Source: Minisyncoccota bacterium
GTDB taxonomy: Bacteria; Patescibacteria; Microgenomatia; UBA1400; PJMF01
Assembly (NCBI GenBank): GCA_012515515.1
Contig: JAAYYE010000005.1
Span: forward strand, 1 to 28,959
Direction: 5' to 3'
Length of the DNA: 28,959 nt
This document shows positions 7,379 through 13,547 of this stretch, piece after piece. The notes beneath the pieces were generated by a model. The model made no database searches. It saw nothing but the letters and a program-made list of their open reading frames with translations, and had not been told where the DNA came from. The position numbers and the translations under genes are program-made. Position 1 is the first letter of the stretch. Each line of letters starts with the position of its first letter.

Positions 7379-7786
7379 ATGCCACGTATTGCGGGTCATG
7401 ATATACCAGATAATAAAAAAATTAATTATTCTTTACGCTCAATTTTTGGCATTGGGCCTCATTTAGCCGAAGAAATCGTTGCTAAATGTAAGCTTAATCC
7501 TGATAAAAGAGCTAAAGATTTAAGCGGTGAAGAAATCAATCGTATTCAGGCGGTTCTCGATGACTACCTAGTTGAAGGTGATTTGCGTCGAGAAATTAAT
7601 GACAATATTACTCGCTTAAAAAGAATTCAGTCTTATCGAGGCATGAGACACAATGCGGGTTTACCTGCTCGTGGGCAAAGAACTAGATCAAACGCGAGAA
7701 CTAAGCGTGGAGCTAGAAGAACTATTGGTTCAATTACTAAAGAAGCTGCCAGCAAAATGGAAGAAGCAAAAAGCGCTAAGAAATAA
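7379..7786 (+). CDS. rpsM: 30S ribosomal protein S13 (uS13)
   Basis: A 135-residue head protein that bridges to L5 and touches the P-site tRNA. Family marks: MPRIAGHDIPDNKKINYSL, SIFGIGPHLAEEI (helix-two-turn-helix), DLRREINDNITRLKRIQSYRG and the basic tail RHNAGLPARGQRTRSNARTKRG. The C-terminus is about 10-15 residues longer than usual and Ala/Lys-rich. AAGGAT-like purines precede the start. rpsK follows. Confidence 0.97.
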   Translation: MPRIAGHDIPDNKKINYSLRSIFGIGPHLAEEIVAKCKLNPDKRAKDLSGEEINRIQAVLDDYLVEGDLRREINDNITRLKRIQSYRGMRHNAGLPARGQRTRSNARTKRGARRTIGSITKEAASKMEEAKSAKK

Positions 7787-7794
7787 AGGTAATT

Positions 7795-8208
7795 ATGGCT
7801 GTGACCAGTAAAAAAACGACTAATAAAAATAAAAAAAATAATAATAAACGTATCACTAGAACGATCACTAAAGGTCGTTTGTATGTGAGTGCTACTTTTA
7901 ATAACACTTTGGTGAGCATCACCGATGAAAAAGGCAACGTTTTGTGTTGGGAAAGCACAGGAGGAGCTGGTTTTAGTGGTTCACGCAAATCTACTCCATA
8001 TGCAGCCACAATTACTGTGGAAAATGCTGTTACCAAAGCAAAAAACAATTACGGAATGAATCAAATGGATGTTTATCTTAAAGGGCCAGGCCCAGGAAGA
8101 GATGTAGCATTAAGAGTTTTGCGAGCGCAGGGAATCGCCATTAGTTTGATTGCTGATTTAACTCCCATCCCACACAATGGAACTCGACCAAGAAAGGCTA
8201 GAAATTAA
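7795..8208 (+). CDS. rpsK: 30S ribosomal protein S11 (uS11)
   Basis: A 137-residue platform protein that contacts mRNA upstream of the P site. After an Asn/Lys-rich N-terminus the core shows GRLYVSATFNNTLVSITDEKG, STGGAGFSGSRKSTPYAA and the C-terminal KGPGPGRDVALRVL with DLTPIPHNGTRPRKAR, an almost universal S11 ending. AGGTAATT lies before the start as a modest ribosome-binding site. Confidence 0.98.
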   Translation: MAVTSKKTTNKNKKNNNKRITRTITKGRLYVSATFNNTLVSITDEKGNVLCWESTGGAGFSGSRKSTPYAATITVENAVTKAKNNYGMNQMDVYLKGPGPGRDVALRVLRAQGIAISLIADLTPIPHNGTRPRKARN

Positions 8209-8223
8209 ACTTCTAAAATTACT

Positions 8224-8832
8224 ATGGCAAGATATATCGGTTCAAAACAAAAGCTCCAGCGTCAAATAGGTGAAGATTTAGGTCTAAAAACCAATGCTCT
8301 TAAAACAGCTAGACGATTAGCCATTAAACCTGGCCAGCATGGGGCCAAGGCGCATCGTAAATTATCGGATTACGCTATCCAGCTTAGAGAAAAACAAAAA
8401 TTAAAATATATTTATGGAATTTTAGAAAAACAATTGCATAAAATGTTTGAAGAAGCCAGTAAAAATCCAGCCGCCACTGGCACAGTGTTGTTAAGTTCAT
8501 TAGAAAGACGTCTAGATAATGTAGTTTATCGTGCTAGTTTTACTTTAACTAGAGCTGCAGCTAGACAATTAGTCAGACACGATCACTTTTTACTTAATGG
8601 TAAAAAAATGAATATTCCTTCTTATACGGTTAAAGTTGGTGATGTCATCACCATGAAAAAGAGTAAATCGGCAAAGATTCCTCAGGTAGCAGCCGCTATG
8701 GAAGAAGAACGACCAGTCCCTAATTGGATAGAAGTGAAAGGAACTTCGATTAAAATCATAAAATTACCAGTTAGAGAAGATATTATTGAAAAAATAGACG
8801 AACAACTAATAGTTGAATATTACAATCGTTAA
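8224..8832 (+). CDS. rpsD: 30S ribosomal protein S4 (uS4), zinc-free form
   Basis: A 202-residue primary 16S rRNA binder. The N-terminus MARYIGSKQKLQRQIGEDLG aligns with the zinc-type pattern in which the four metal-binding Cys would occur (CrlCRReG...C), but none are present, so this is a C-minus S4. The KPGQHG loop, the SSLERRLDNVVYRASFTLTRA S4 domain and the ARQLVRHDHFLLNGKK motif are clear. In E. coli S4 represses the alpha operon; the hairpin between rpsD and rpoA is a possible, untested target here. Confidence 0.97.
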   Translation: MARYIGSKQKLQRQIGEDLGLKTNALKTARRLAIKPGQHGAKAHRKLSDYAIQLREKQKLKYIYGILEKQLHKMFEEASKNPAATGTVLLSSLERRLDNVVYRASFTLTRAAARQLVRHDHFLLNGKKMNIPSYTVKVGDVITMKKSKSAKIPQVAAAMEEERPVPNWIEVKGTSIKIIKLPVREDIIEKIDEQLIVEYYNR

Positions 8833-8854
8833 TAATTATAAATCTAGAAACGGA

Positions 8855-8870
8855 TTCCTCTTTTGAGGGA
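8855..8870 (+). promoter_or_regulatory. Small hairpin before rpoA
   Basis: TTCCTC-TTTT-GAGGGA can fold into a 6-bp stem (one G-U pair) with a UUUU loop. The 3' arm GAGGGAGG is itself a strong Shine-Dalgarno-like sequence, but lies 20 bases before the rpoA ATG (8891), which has its own AAAGGA. The hairpin could tune rpoA translation or be incidental. Confidence 0.35.
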
Positions 8871-8890
8871 GGCGAAACAAAGGAAAAAAT

Positions 8891-9835
8891 ATGACAGAAA
8901 ATTTAAATGATCGCAGCGTTATGAATCCAATCTTCACGGTTACTGAAGTGGAAGGCGATGGCTCACGTGCAAGCATTGTTATTGAGCCATTAGAAAATGG
9001 CTATGGCCACACTTTAGGCAATGCTTTGCGTCGAGTTTTATTGAGCTCATTACCTGGCTTTGCAATAACTAAATTAAGCATAGATGGAGTTAGCCATCAA
9101 TTCACTACTTACGAAGGCTTAAAAGAAGATGTGGTTGATTTAATATTAAATCTAAAAAATATTCGTATTAAGTCAGACAGCAATGAAGCTGGGATTTTAC
9201 GCTTAAATGTTAAAGGTCCTAAGGAAATCAGTGCTCAAGATATTAAATGTGAGGCTGGTTTTGAAGTCATCAATAAAGACCTGTATTTAGCGACTTTAAC
9301 CAAAGGTAAAAATTTAGATATTGAAATGATTGTTGAGCCTGGAGTTGGCTACAAATTAGCTCAAGAAATAGAAGTGGAAAATGTTGGTCAAATAGCAGTT
9401 GATGCTTTGTTTTCTCCAGTAATTAAGGTTGCTTATCGTGTTGAGGCAACTCGCGTTGGTAGTCGTACTGACTACGATAGCATCGTGTTTGATATTCAGA
9501 CCGATGGCAGTGTGACCCCAGCAGAGGCAATCCAAAAGGCTAGTGAGATTTTAATCGCTCAGTTTAAACAAATTGTGAATCCTGTTTTACCAGAAGTTAA
9601 AGAAGAATTACCAGCCATTAGCCCCGAAGAATTAGAGGTGATGCGTTTAACTGTTGAAGAATTAGATTTGCCAACTCGTATAGCCAATGCGCTGCGTAAA
9701 GGCGGTTTTGAAACTGTTAAAGATTTATTAGCTAGCACTAAAGCTGAAATTTCCAAAGTTAAAAATCTTGGAGGTAAAAGCATTGATTTAATCGAAGAAG
9801 CTTTGTCAAAAAAAGGAGCCGTTATATCAGCTTAG
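8891..9835 (+). CDS. rpoA: DNA-directed RNA polymerase subunit alpha
   Basis: A 314-residue alpha subunit. The N-terminal domain (residues about 15-235) has the assembly motif NGYGHTLGNALRRVLLSSLPG and the EGLKEDVVDLILNLK segment. The C-terminal domain (about 250-305) has the EELDLPTRIANALRKGGFETVKDLL helices and NLGGKSIDLIEEAL, the helix-hairpin-helix region that contacts UP elements and activators. The dimer nucleates polymerase assembly. AAAGGAAAAAAT is the ribosome-binding site. An internal ATG at 8921 is too far into the conserved start. Confidence 0.98.
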   Translation: MTENLNDRSVMNPIFTVTEVEGDGSRASIVIEPLENGYGHTLGNALRRVLLSSLPGFAITKLSIDGVSHQFTTYEGLKEDVVDLILNLKNIRIKSDSNEAGILRLNVKGPKEISAQDIKCEAGFEVINKDLYLATLTKGKNLDIEMIVEPGVGYKLAQEIEVENVGQIAVDALFSPVIKVAYRVEATRVGSRTDYDSIVFDIQTDGSVTPAEAIQKASEILIAQFKQIVNPVLPEVKEELPAISPEELEVMRLTVEELDLPTRIANALRKGGFETVKDLLASTKAEISKVKNLGGKSIDLIEEALSKKGAVISA

Positions 9836-9845
9836 GAGTAAGGAT

Positions 9846-10352
9846 ATGAAACATCGGGTCAAAGCTAAACATTTTAATCGTGATACAAAAAGTCGTAAAG
9901 CGCTGTTGCGTAATTTACTTCGTGCTTTAATTGAGCATGGGCAAATTGAAACGAGCGAAGCGCGGGCAAAAGAAGTCCGACGCTTGGCAGATAAAATAAT
10001 TAGTCGAGCGCAAAAAGGTGATGTAGCGACTCGCCGATCAATTCATCGTTTTTTTGGCAAAAGAGATGTCGTTAACACTTTGTTTGATCAAGTCGTGCCA
10101 GCCTTTGCAGAACGCAAAAGTGGTTTTTGTAGCTTAGAAAAATTAAGTAATCGCCGTGGTGATAATATGCCAGTTTATCGTTTAAGTTTATTAATCGATG
10201 AAAAAAAATGGCAGGGTTTAAAGAATGAAAGCAAAAAATCCCCTAATAAGGATGCTAAAAGCGCAAAAGAAGTTAAAAAACCCAGTAAAGACGCTAAAAA
10301 ACCCAGCAAAGACGCTAAAAAAGAGAAGGTATTAACAAAGACTGCCAAGTAA
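9846..10352 (+). CDS. rplQ: 50S ribosomal protein L17 (bL17) with repeated Lys-rich tail
   Basis: The core (residues 1-118) is standard L17: MKHRVKAKHFNRDTKSRKAL, LLRNLLRALIEHGQIETSEARAKEVRR in pieces, LADKIISRAQKG, and the YRLSLLIDEKKW-type ending. The rest, to residue 168, is a Lys/Ser/Asp-rich tail containing two exact seven-residue repeats, KKPSKDA, encoded by a 21-bp tandem duplication (10275-10316). L17 sits near the tunnel exit, so the tail may lie on the ribosome surface. AGGAGTAAGGAT precedes the ATG, a strong ribosome-binding site. Confidence 0.96.
   Translation: MKHRVKAKHFNRDTKSRKALLRNLLRALIEHGQIETSEARAKEVRRLADKIISRAQKGDVATRRSIHRFFGKRDVVNTLFDQVVPAFAERKSGFCSLEKLSNRRGDNMPVYRLSLLIDEKKWQGLKNESKKSPNKDAKSAKEVKKPSKDAKKPSKDAKKEKVLTKTAK
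10275..10316 (+). repeat. 21-bp tandem duplication in rplQ
   Basis: Two copies of AAAAAACCCAGYAAAGACGC plus T (21 bp), differing at one base, in frame, encode KKPSKDA twice. A degenerate earlier copy (NKDAKSAKEV) suggests older rounds of slippage. The unit length equals that of the repeats near the two-component genes, although the sequence is different. Confidence 0.9.
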
Positions 10353-10358
10353 AGAATC

Positions 10359-10787
10359 ATGCCAAAAAATAAAACTTTCATTGAAAAAAAAGAAGAAATC
10401 AAACGCGATTGGTACGAATATGATGCTAGTGGCCAAGTTTTAGGTCGTTTAGCTACGCAAATCGCAGAAAAACTCATTGGTAAGCATAAGGTCACTTATA
10501 CGCCCCATAATGATGGTGGAGATTATGTGGTGGTCATTAATGCGGAAAAAATTGAAGTCACTCGTAATAAAGTTAATAATAAAATATATTATTGGCACAC
10601 TGGTTTTCCAGGAGGCATTAAACAAAGAACTTTTGCTGAAATGATTGAAAAAAATCCGAGCAAAGTGCTTGAATCAGCGGTGAAAAACATGTTGCCAAAA
10701 AATCGATTACGAGATCTGCGTTTAGCAAGATTAAAGATTATTATAGGTGATCAACATCCCTACAAGAACTTGATAAAGGCAAAATAA
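10359..10787 (+). CDS. rplM: 50S ribosomal protein L13 (uL13)
   Basis: A 142-residue protein of normal length, an early 23S rRNA binder. Motifs: RDWYEYDASGQVLGRLATQI, the KHKVTYTPHNDGGDYVVVIN segment, YYWHTGFPGGIK and AVKNMLPKNRLRDLRLARLKI followed by GDQHPY. As in nearly all bacteria rpsI follows at once (one base between stop and ATG). Confidence 0.98.
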   Translation: MPKNKTFIEKKEEIKRDWYEYDASGQVLGRLATQIAEKLIGKHKVTYTPHNDGGDYVVVINAEKIEVTRNKVNNKIYYWHTGFPGGIKQRTFAEMIEKNPSKVLESAVKNMLPKNRLRDLRLARLKIIIGDQHPYKNLIKAK

Positions 10788-10788
10788 T

Positions 10789-11298
10789 ATGGCAATTCGC
10801 ATGAATAAAAAAACCAGCAAGGTTAAAAAGATAATTAAAAAAGCTCCAAAGCCTAGTGCCCTTAAAGTTAAAAGTAAAGCTTCGTCAGATTTTAAATTAC
10901 CGAATACCAAGTATACAGAAGCTATTGGCCGTCGTAAAACTGCTACAGCCAGAGTCAGAATTTTTGAGGGAAGCGGCGATTCAGTTGTCAATGACCAGCT
11001 TATTGCCAACTATTTTGAGGGAATTCGTAATGCAGCCTCAATCTACATGTTGCCATTTAACTTAACTGGCACAAAAGGCAAATTTACCGTATCAGCTAAA
11101 GTTAGCGGTTCAGGTAAAAAAGCTCAATTAGATGCGATTACTCATGGTTTATCAAGTGCTCTGGTCAAGCATAATCCCGAATTTCGGACTTTTTTAAAGC
11201 CTGCAGGATTATTGACTCGCGATGACCGAACCAAAGAAACTCGTAAAGTTGGTATGGGCGGTAAAGCTCGTCGTAAACGCCAATCTCCAAAACGTTAA
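10789..11298 (+). CDS. rpsI: 30S ribosomal protein S9 (uS9) with basic N-terminal extension
   Basis: S9 places its C-terminal tail against the P-site tRNA; the tail here ends SPKR, close to the usual FSKR. The core begins at YTEAIGRRKTATARVRIFEG (about residue 43) and contains VSGSGKKAQLDAITHG, the ALVKHNPEFRTFLK helix and LLTRDDRTKETRKVGMGGKA. About 40 N-terminal residues, rich in Lys and Ser, extend beyond the usual 130-residue protein. An internal ATG at 10801 gives only a slightly shorter form. It is the last gene of the operon, with a terminator 34 bases on. Confidence 0.97.
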   Translation: MAIRMNKKTSKVKKIIKKAPKPSALKVKSKASSDFKLPNTKYTEAIGRRKTATARVRIFEGSGDSVVNDQLIANYFEGIRNAASIYMLPFNLTGTKGKFTVSAKVSGSGKKAQLDAITHGLSSALVKHNPEFRTFLKPAGLLTRDDRTKETRKVGMGGKARRKRQSPKR

Positions 11299-11331
11299 AT
11301 TTTAACCTTAAATTTTAAATTTAATAATAAA

Positions 11332-11354
11332 AAACCCACCAATAAGGTGGGTTT
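11332..11354. terminator. Bidirectional intrinsic terminator between rpsI and HU
   Basis: AAACCCACC-AATAA-GGTGGGTTT forms a perfect 9-bp stem with a 5-base loop. Read on the minus strand (HU) it is followed by a run of T (TTTTTTATTATT), a textbook terminator; on the plus strand the tail GTTATTTAATTT is weaker but still U-rich. It lies in the 75-bp gap between two convergent genes. Confidence 0.88.
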
Positions 11355-11373
11355 GTTATTTAATTTAGTAAAA

Positions 11374-11649
11374 TTACCAAACTTCTTTTTTAAGAGGTTT
11401 GCCAACACGGAAATTAACAACTCGATGGCCCTTAACTAATTGGCGTTTGGTTTTATCGCCAAAAGGCTCAACGTGCTTGTCATTGACTTTACTGACGTAG
11501 AAAGTTCCAAAACCGGAAATTACAACTTTGTCTCCTTTTTTTAGAGTACGAATCACTTCTTCAAAAACAGCTTCTACTGCTTCATTAGCTGCCTTTTTAG
11601 TTAAATGTGCCTTTTTGGCAACAACATTAATCAATTCAGATTTGGTCAT
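11374..11649 (-). CDS. HU-family nucleoid DNA-binding protein
   Basis: A 91-residue HU/IHF-type protein: MTKSELINVVAKKAHLTKKA dimerisation helices, the EEVIRTLKKGDKVVISGFGTF motif and the beta-arm region with a conserved RVGKPLKKE-like end. HU bends and compacts DNA. In the arm, the usual GRNPxTG is replaced by PFGDKTKRQ, so the Pro that intercalates into DNA is shifted or lost, and the protein may be a divergent HU paralogue. It is a single-gene unit with its own promoter (11698-11725) and terminator. Assignment to HU rather than IHF is by length and single copy in view. Confidence 0.93.
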   Translation of the reverse strand: MTKSELINVVAKKAHLTKKAANEAVEAVFEEVIRTLKKGDKVVISGFGTFYVSKVNDKHVEPFGDKTKRQLVKGHRVVNFRVGKPLKKEVW

Positions 11650-11697
11650 TATTGATTCTTTCTTTTTACTTAATAATTTACTTTTTAAGTATCAATT

Positions 11698-11725
11698 AGT
11701 GTACTAGTTTGACTTATTAAGTCAA
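11698..11725 (-). promoter_or_regulatory. HU promoter with overlapping 17-bp palindrome
   Basis: On the minus strand TTGACT (-35) and TACACT (-10) are separated by 16 bp. The -35 is embedded in the perfect inverted repeat TTGACTTA-A-TAAGTCAA (11709-11725), which looks like an operator. The -10 leaves a leader of about 40 bases before the ATG at 11649. The palindrome could bind a dimeric repressor, or HU itself for autoregulation; that is inference. Confidence 0.65.
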
Positions 11726-11732
11726 GTGGCAA

Positions 11733-12134
11733 TTAAAGCATTTTTTGTTGATATAACAGTATAGACATCATTCCTAGGAAATCATAAGCGATGTCACGGG
11801 TACTGGCATAACGACCCGCAACAAACGACTGATGGACTTCATCGGAGATGGCATAAATCAAAGCGATAAACAAAGGTATTAGGTAATGTTTTTTTGTCGC
11901 TTGCTGAGTTTGATGGGTATTTAGGTAGGCATGGAACAAGAAATAATAGAAAACAGCATAAACAAACATATGTGCTAATTTTTTAAGTAAAAAATCCAAT
12001 AAAGAAATACTAAAACCAGGCAATTGTTCTTGATTTGACATGATAAATATCAAACCTCCCCACAAAATGCTTGGCAAATAAGCTTTTAAATAAAGCAAAA
12101 AAGTTTCTTTTTTATGACTTTTTTTTTGCTTCAT
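11733..12134 (-). CDS. VanZ-like membrane protein
   Basis: A 133-residue protein with about four hydrophobic helices. VanZ-family marks are LPSILWGGLIFIMSNQ near the first helix, KLAHMFVYAVFYYFL, and the conserved YAISDEVHQSFVAGRYAST with RDIAYDFLGM. VanZ gives low-level teicoplanin resistance in enterococci, but most members have no known activity; a role with lipid-linked or cell-wall intermediates is only inference. The start overlaps the end of the upstream lamin-tail gene by 23 bases within a run of nine A, and has no Shine-Dalgarno sequence, suggesting coupling to that gene. Confidence 0.88.
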   Translation of the reverse strand: MKQKKSHKKETFLLYLKAYLPSILWGGLIFIMSNQEQLPGFSISLLDFLLKKLAHMFVYAVFYYFLFHAYLNTHQTQQATKKHYLIPLFIALIYAISDEVHQSFVAGRYASTRDIAYDFLGMMSILLYQQKML

Positions 12135-12906
12135 AACTTAATAAAACAGCTGCTATGATAAGAAGTGAACCTCCTATTATAACATCGACCACAGCTTTTG
12201 TAAGAATTTTTTGCCCTAAAAAAACTAAGCGTGCTTGGCGGAGCTGTCGATCTTTAGGGTAGTGAATTTGGAAATTTTTTTGCTGTTGATAATTGGCAAA
12301 ATATTGATGAGCTAGTTCTTGCTGCGAGAGAGTTTGGCTATTTGAAGCCTTGTTTGACTGTGGCGAATTTCCTGCCCCCAACTTGTTTGTAGTAGTATCA
12401 TTAGTTGTGGAATCGGGGTTTGTTGCCAGCTGCGGGTTCGCAGTGGCAGACGGTTTGGGAGTTGGCTGAGGAGTAAGCTTTGGATTAGGGGTGATTGTGG
12501 GGCTGGGGTAAGCAATGGGGTTGGGCAGATTGGGACTGGGTTCTCCAAGAACGAAGAGCGTTTCTTCCTGATTAACTCTTAACCAGCTCAAGCCCTTTTC
12601 TGTGGAGCTATAATCCATTTGATCAATAATGTTGTTGCTGTTGTCTTTGAGAATCACACTATCTTGATCGTTATTCAGCCCAGATACTTCGATTACTAAA
12701 AAATTATCTGACCATATTTCATCACCTTGGAAAGTGTAAATTACACGTTTATCGTCACTAATAGTAAAATTGAGATAATCAGCAGCGGAAAGCTGATCAG
12801 TTCCAAAATAAAAAATTTCTACCCACTCGCTGCCACTTACAGGATTGGCAAAAACTTCATTAATAATCAGAGCTGTGGCAAAAACACTCACCCAATTATT
12901 ATTCAC
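12112..12906 (-). CDS. Lamin-tail-domain protein with Pro/Thr linker and C-terminal membrane anchor
   Basis: 264 residues. Residues about 13-120 look like a lamin-tail domain (LTD): LIINEVFANPVSGSEWVEIF is the characteristic start, followed by beta strands (FLVIEVSGL, DSVILKDNSNNIIDQMDY) and SWLRV. Residues about 125-195 form a Pro/Thr/Asn/Ser-rich linker (NPKLTPQPTPKPSATANPQ). A single hydrophobic helix (VVDVIIGGSLLIIAAVLLSY) near residue 240 precedes a Lys-rich end, so the LTD is probably displayed outside the cell with the C-terminus inside. The first 15 residues are only weakly hydrophobic, so export is uncertain. Bacterial LTDs are usually in secreted nucleases or surface proteins; no nuclease motif is seen here. 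Confidence 0.82.
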   Translation of the reverse strand: MNNNWVSVFATALIINEVFANPVSGSEWVEIFYFGTDQLSAADYLNFTISDDKRVIYTFQGDEIWSDNFLVIEVSGLNNDQDSVILKDNSNNIIDQMDYSSTEKGLSWLRVNQEETLFVLGEPSPNLPNPIAYPSPTITPNPKLTPQPTPKPSATANPQLATNPDSTTNDTTTNKLGAGNSPQSNKASNSQTLSQQELAHQYFANYQQQKNFQIHYPKDRQLRQARLVFLGQKILTKAVVDVIIGGSLLIIAAVLLSYEAKKKS

Positions 12907-12934
12907 TAGGAATTGGACAAGAATTTGACAATAA

Positions 12935-12960
12935 AAAAACCAGCCCGAAAGCTGGTTTTT
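12935..12960 (-). terminator. Intrinsic terminator after the RRM gene
   Basis: AAAAACCAGC-CCGAAA-GCTGGTTTTT (plus strand) is a 10-bp perfect stem with a 6-base loop. On the minus strand it follows the RRM gene by 21 bases and continues into TTTTTTTATTG, so it terminates that gene. On the plus strand it also ends with a T-run, but no plus gene precedes it. Confidence 0.88.
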
Positions 12961-12981
12961 AAATTTTTAAAATTGTTCGAT

Positions 12982-13338
12982 TTAATAGTGATTACTACGA
13001 TTATCAGAACGATTTCCGCCGTAATTGCGTTGTCCACCAAAGCCACCACGATTTGGACGAGGTTGACGAGGTCGAGCTAAATTAACAATCACTTCGCGAT
13101 CGCCAACTTTTTGACCAGCCATTCCGTCAATAGCAGCTTGAGCTTCTTCTTCACTGGCGTATTCGACGAAGGCAAAACCCTTAGGTCGGCCTGACATGCG
13201 ATCAGTGATTAAATTAATATTGGTGATTTCACCAAATTTTGAGAAAACTTCTTGTAATTCTTCTTGAGTGGCGCTGAACGGTAAATTGCCAACAAAAAGC
13301 TTTTTTTTGTTTTCTTCTTCTTGTCTGTAATCAGACAT
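12982..13338 (-). CDS. Small RRM RNA-binding protein with Gly/Arg-rich tail
   Basis: 118 residues. One RNA-recognition motif: RNP2 is KLFVGNLPF (near residue 15) and RNP1 is KGFAFVEY (near residue 52), with NLITDRMSGRPKG between them. The tail (about residues 90-118: PRPNRGGFGGQRNYGGNRSD) is Gly/Arg/Asn-rich, as in cyanobacterial and other bacterial glycine-rich RNA-binding proteins, which are often cold-induced RNA chaperones. The frame extends upstream to 13371, but AAGGAAAGC lies directly before the ATG at 13338 and the RRM starts soon after, so that start is chosen. It has a roughly 125-base leader with two inverted repeats and its own promoter. Confidence 0.93.
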   Translation of the reverse strand: MSDYRQEEENKKKLFVGNLPFSATQEELQEVFSKFGEITNINLITDRMSGRPKGFAFVEYASEEEAQAAIDGMAGQKVGDREVIVNLARPRQPRPNRGGFGGQRNYGGNRSDNRSNHY

Positions 13339-13353
13339 GCTTTCCTTTTTCTC

Positions 13354-13400
13354 TTGCAAAATTATTTGCAAAGATAATAATAATCACCCTAAGCTAGGGT
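13354..13400 (-). promoter_or_regulatory. Two inverted repeats in the RRM-gene leader
   Basis: TTGCAAA-ATTA-TTTGCAA (13354-13371) and ACCCTA-AGC-TAGGGT (13386-13400) are perfect inverted repeats between the promoter and the ribosome-binding site. Each could fold in the mRNA as a 6-7 bp hairpin. The first ends 15 bases before the start codon and so could control ribosome access. Confidence 0.55.
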
Positions 13401-13469
13401 CATCTCATATTTTGAACTATGGAGGGAATAATATTGAACCTCAACACGTTTTCAATCTAAGACTTAGCT

Positions 13470-13498
13470 ATTATATCATAAAATGAGAGAAAAAACAA
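13470..13498 (-). promoter_or_regulatory. Promoter of the RRM gene
   Basis: On the minus strand TTGTTT (13493-13498), 17 bp, then TATAAT (13470-13475) with an upstream TGA that makes an extended -10 (TGATATAAT). It predicts a start near 13463 and a leader of about 125 bases. It lies about 25 bases downstream of the glycosyltransferase stop codon's end at 13548 reading leftward, so the RRM gene is separately transcribed. Confidence 0.78.
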
Positions 13499-13547
13499 AG
13501 CTGTGTCCAACACGTCCAGATGTTTTAGGCGGTGATAGCTGCTAAGT

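Noticed and set aside
12339..13371. Earlier start of the RRM gene at 13371
   Set aside because: The extra 11 codons read through an inverted repeat in the leader, whereas AAGGAAAGC directly precedes the ATG at 13338.
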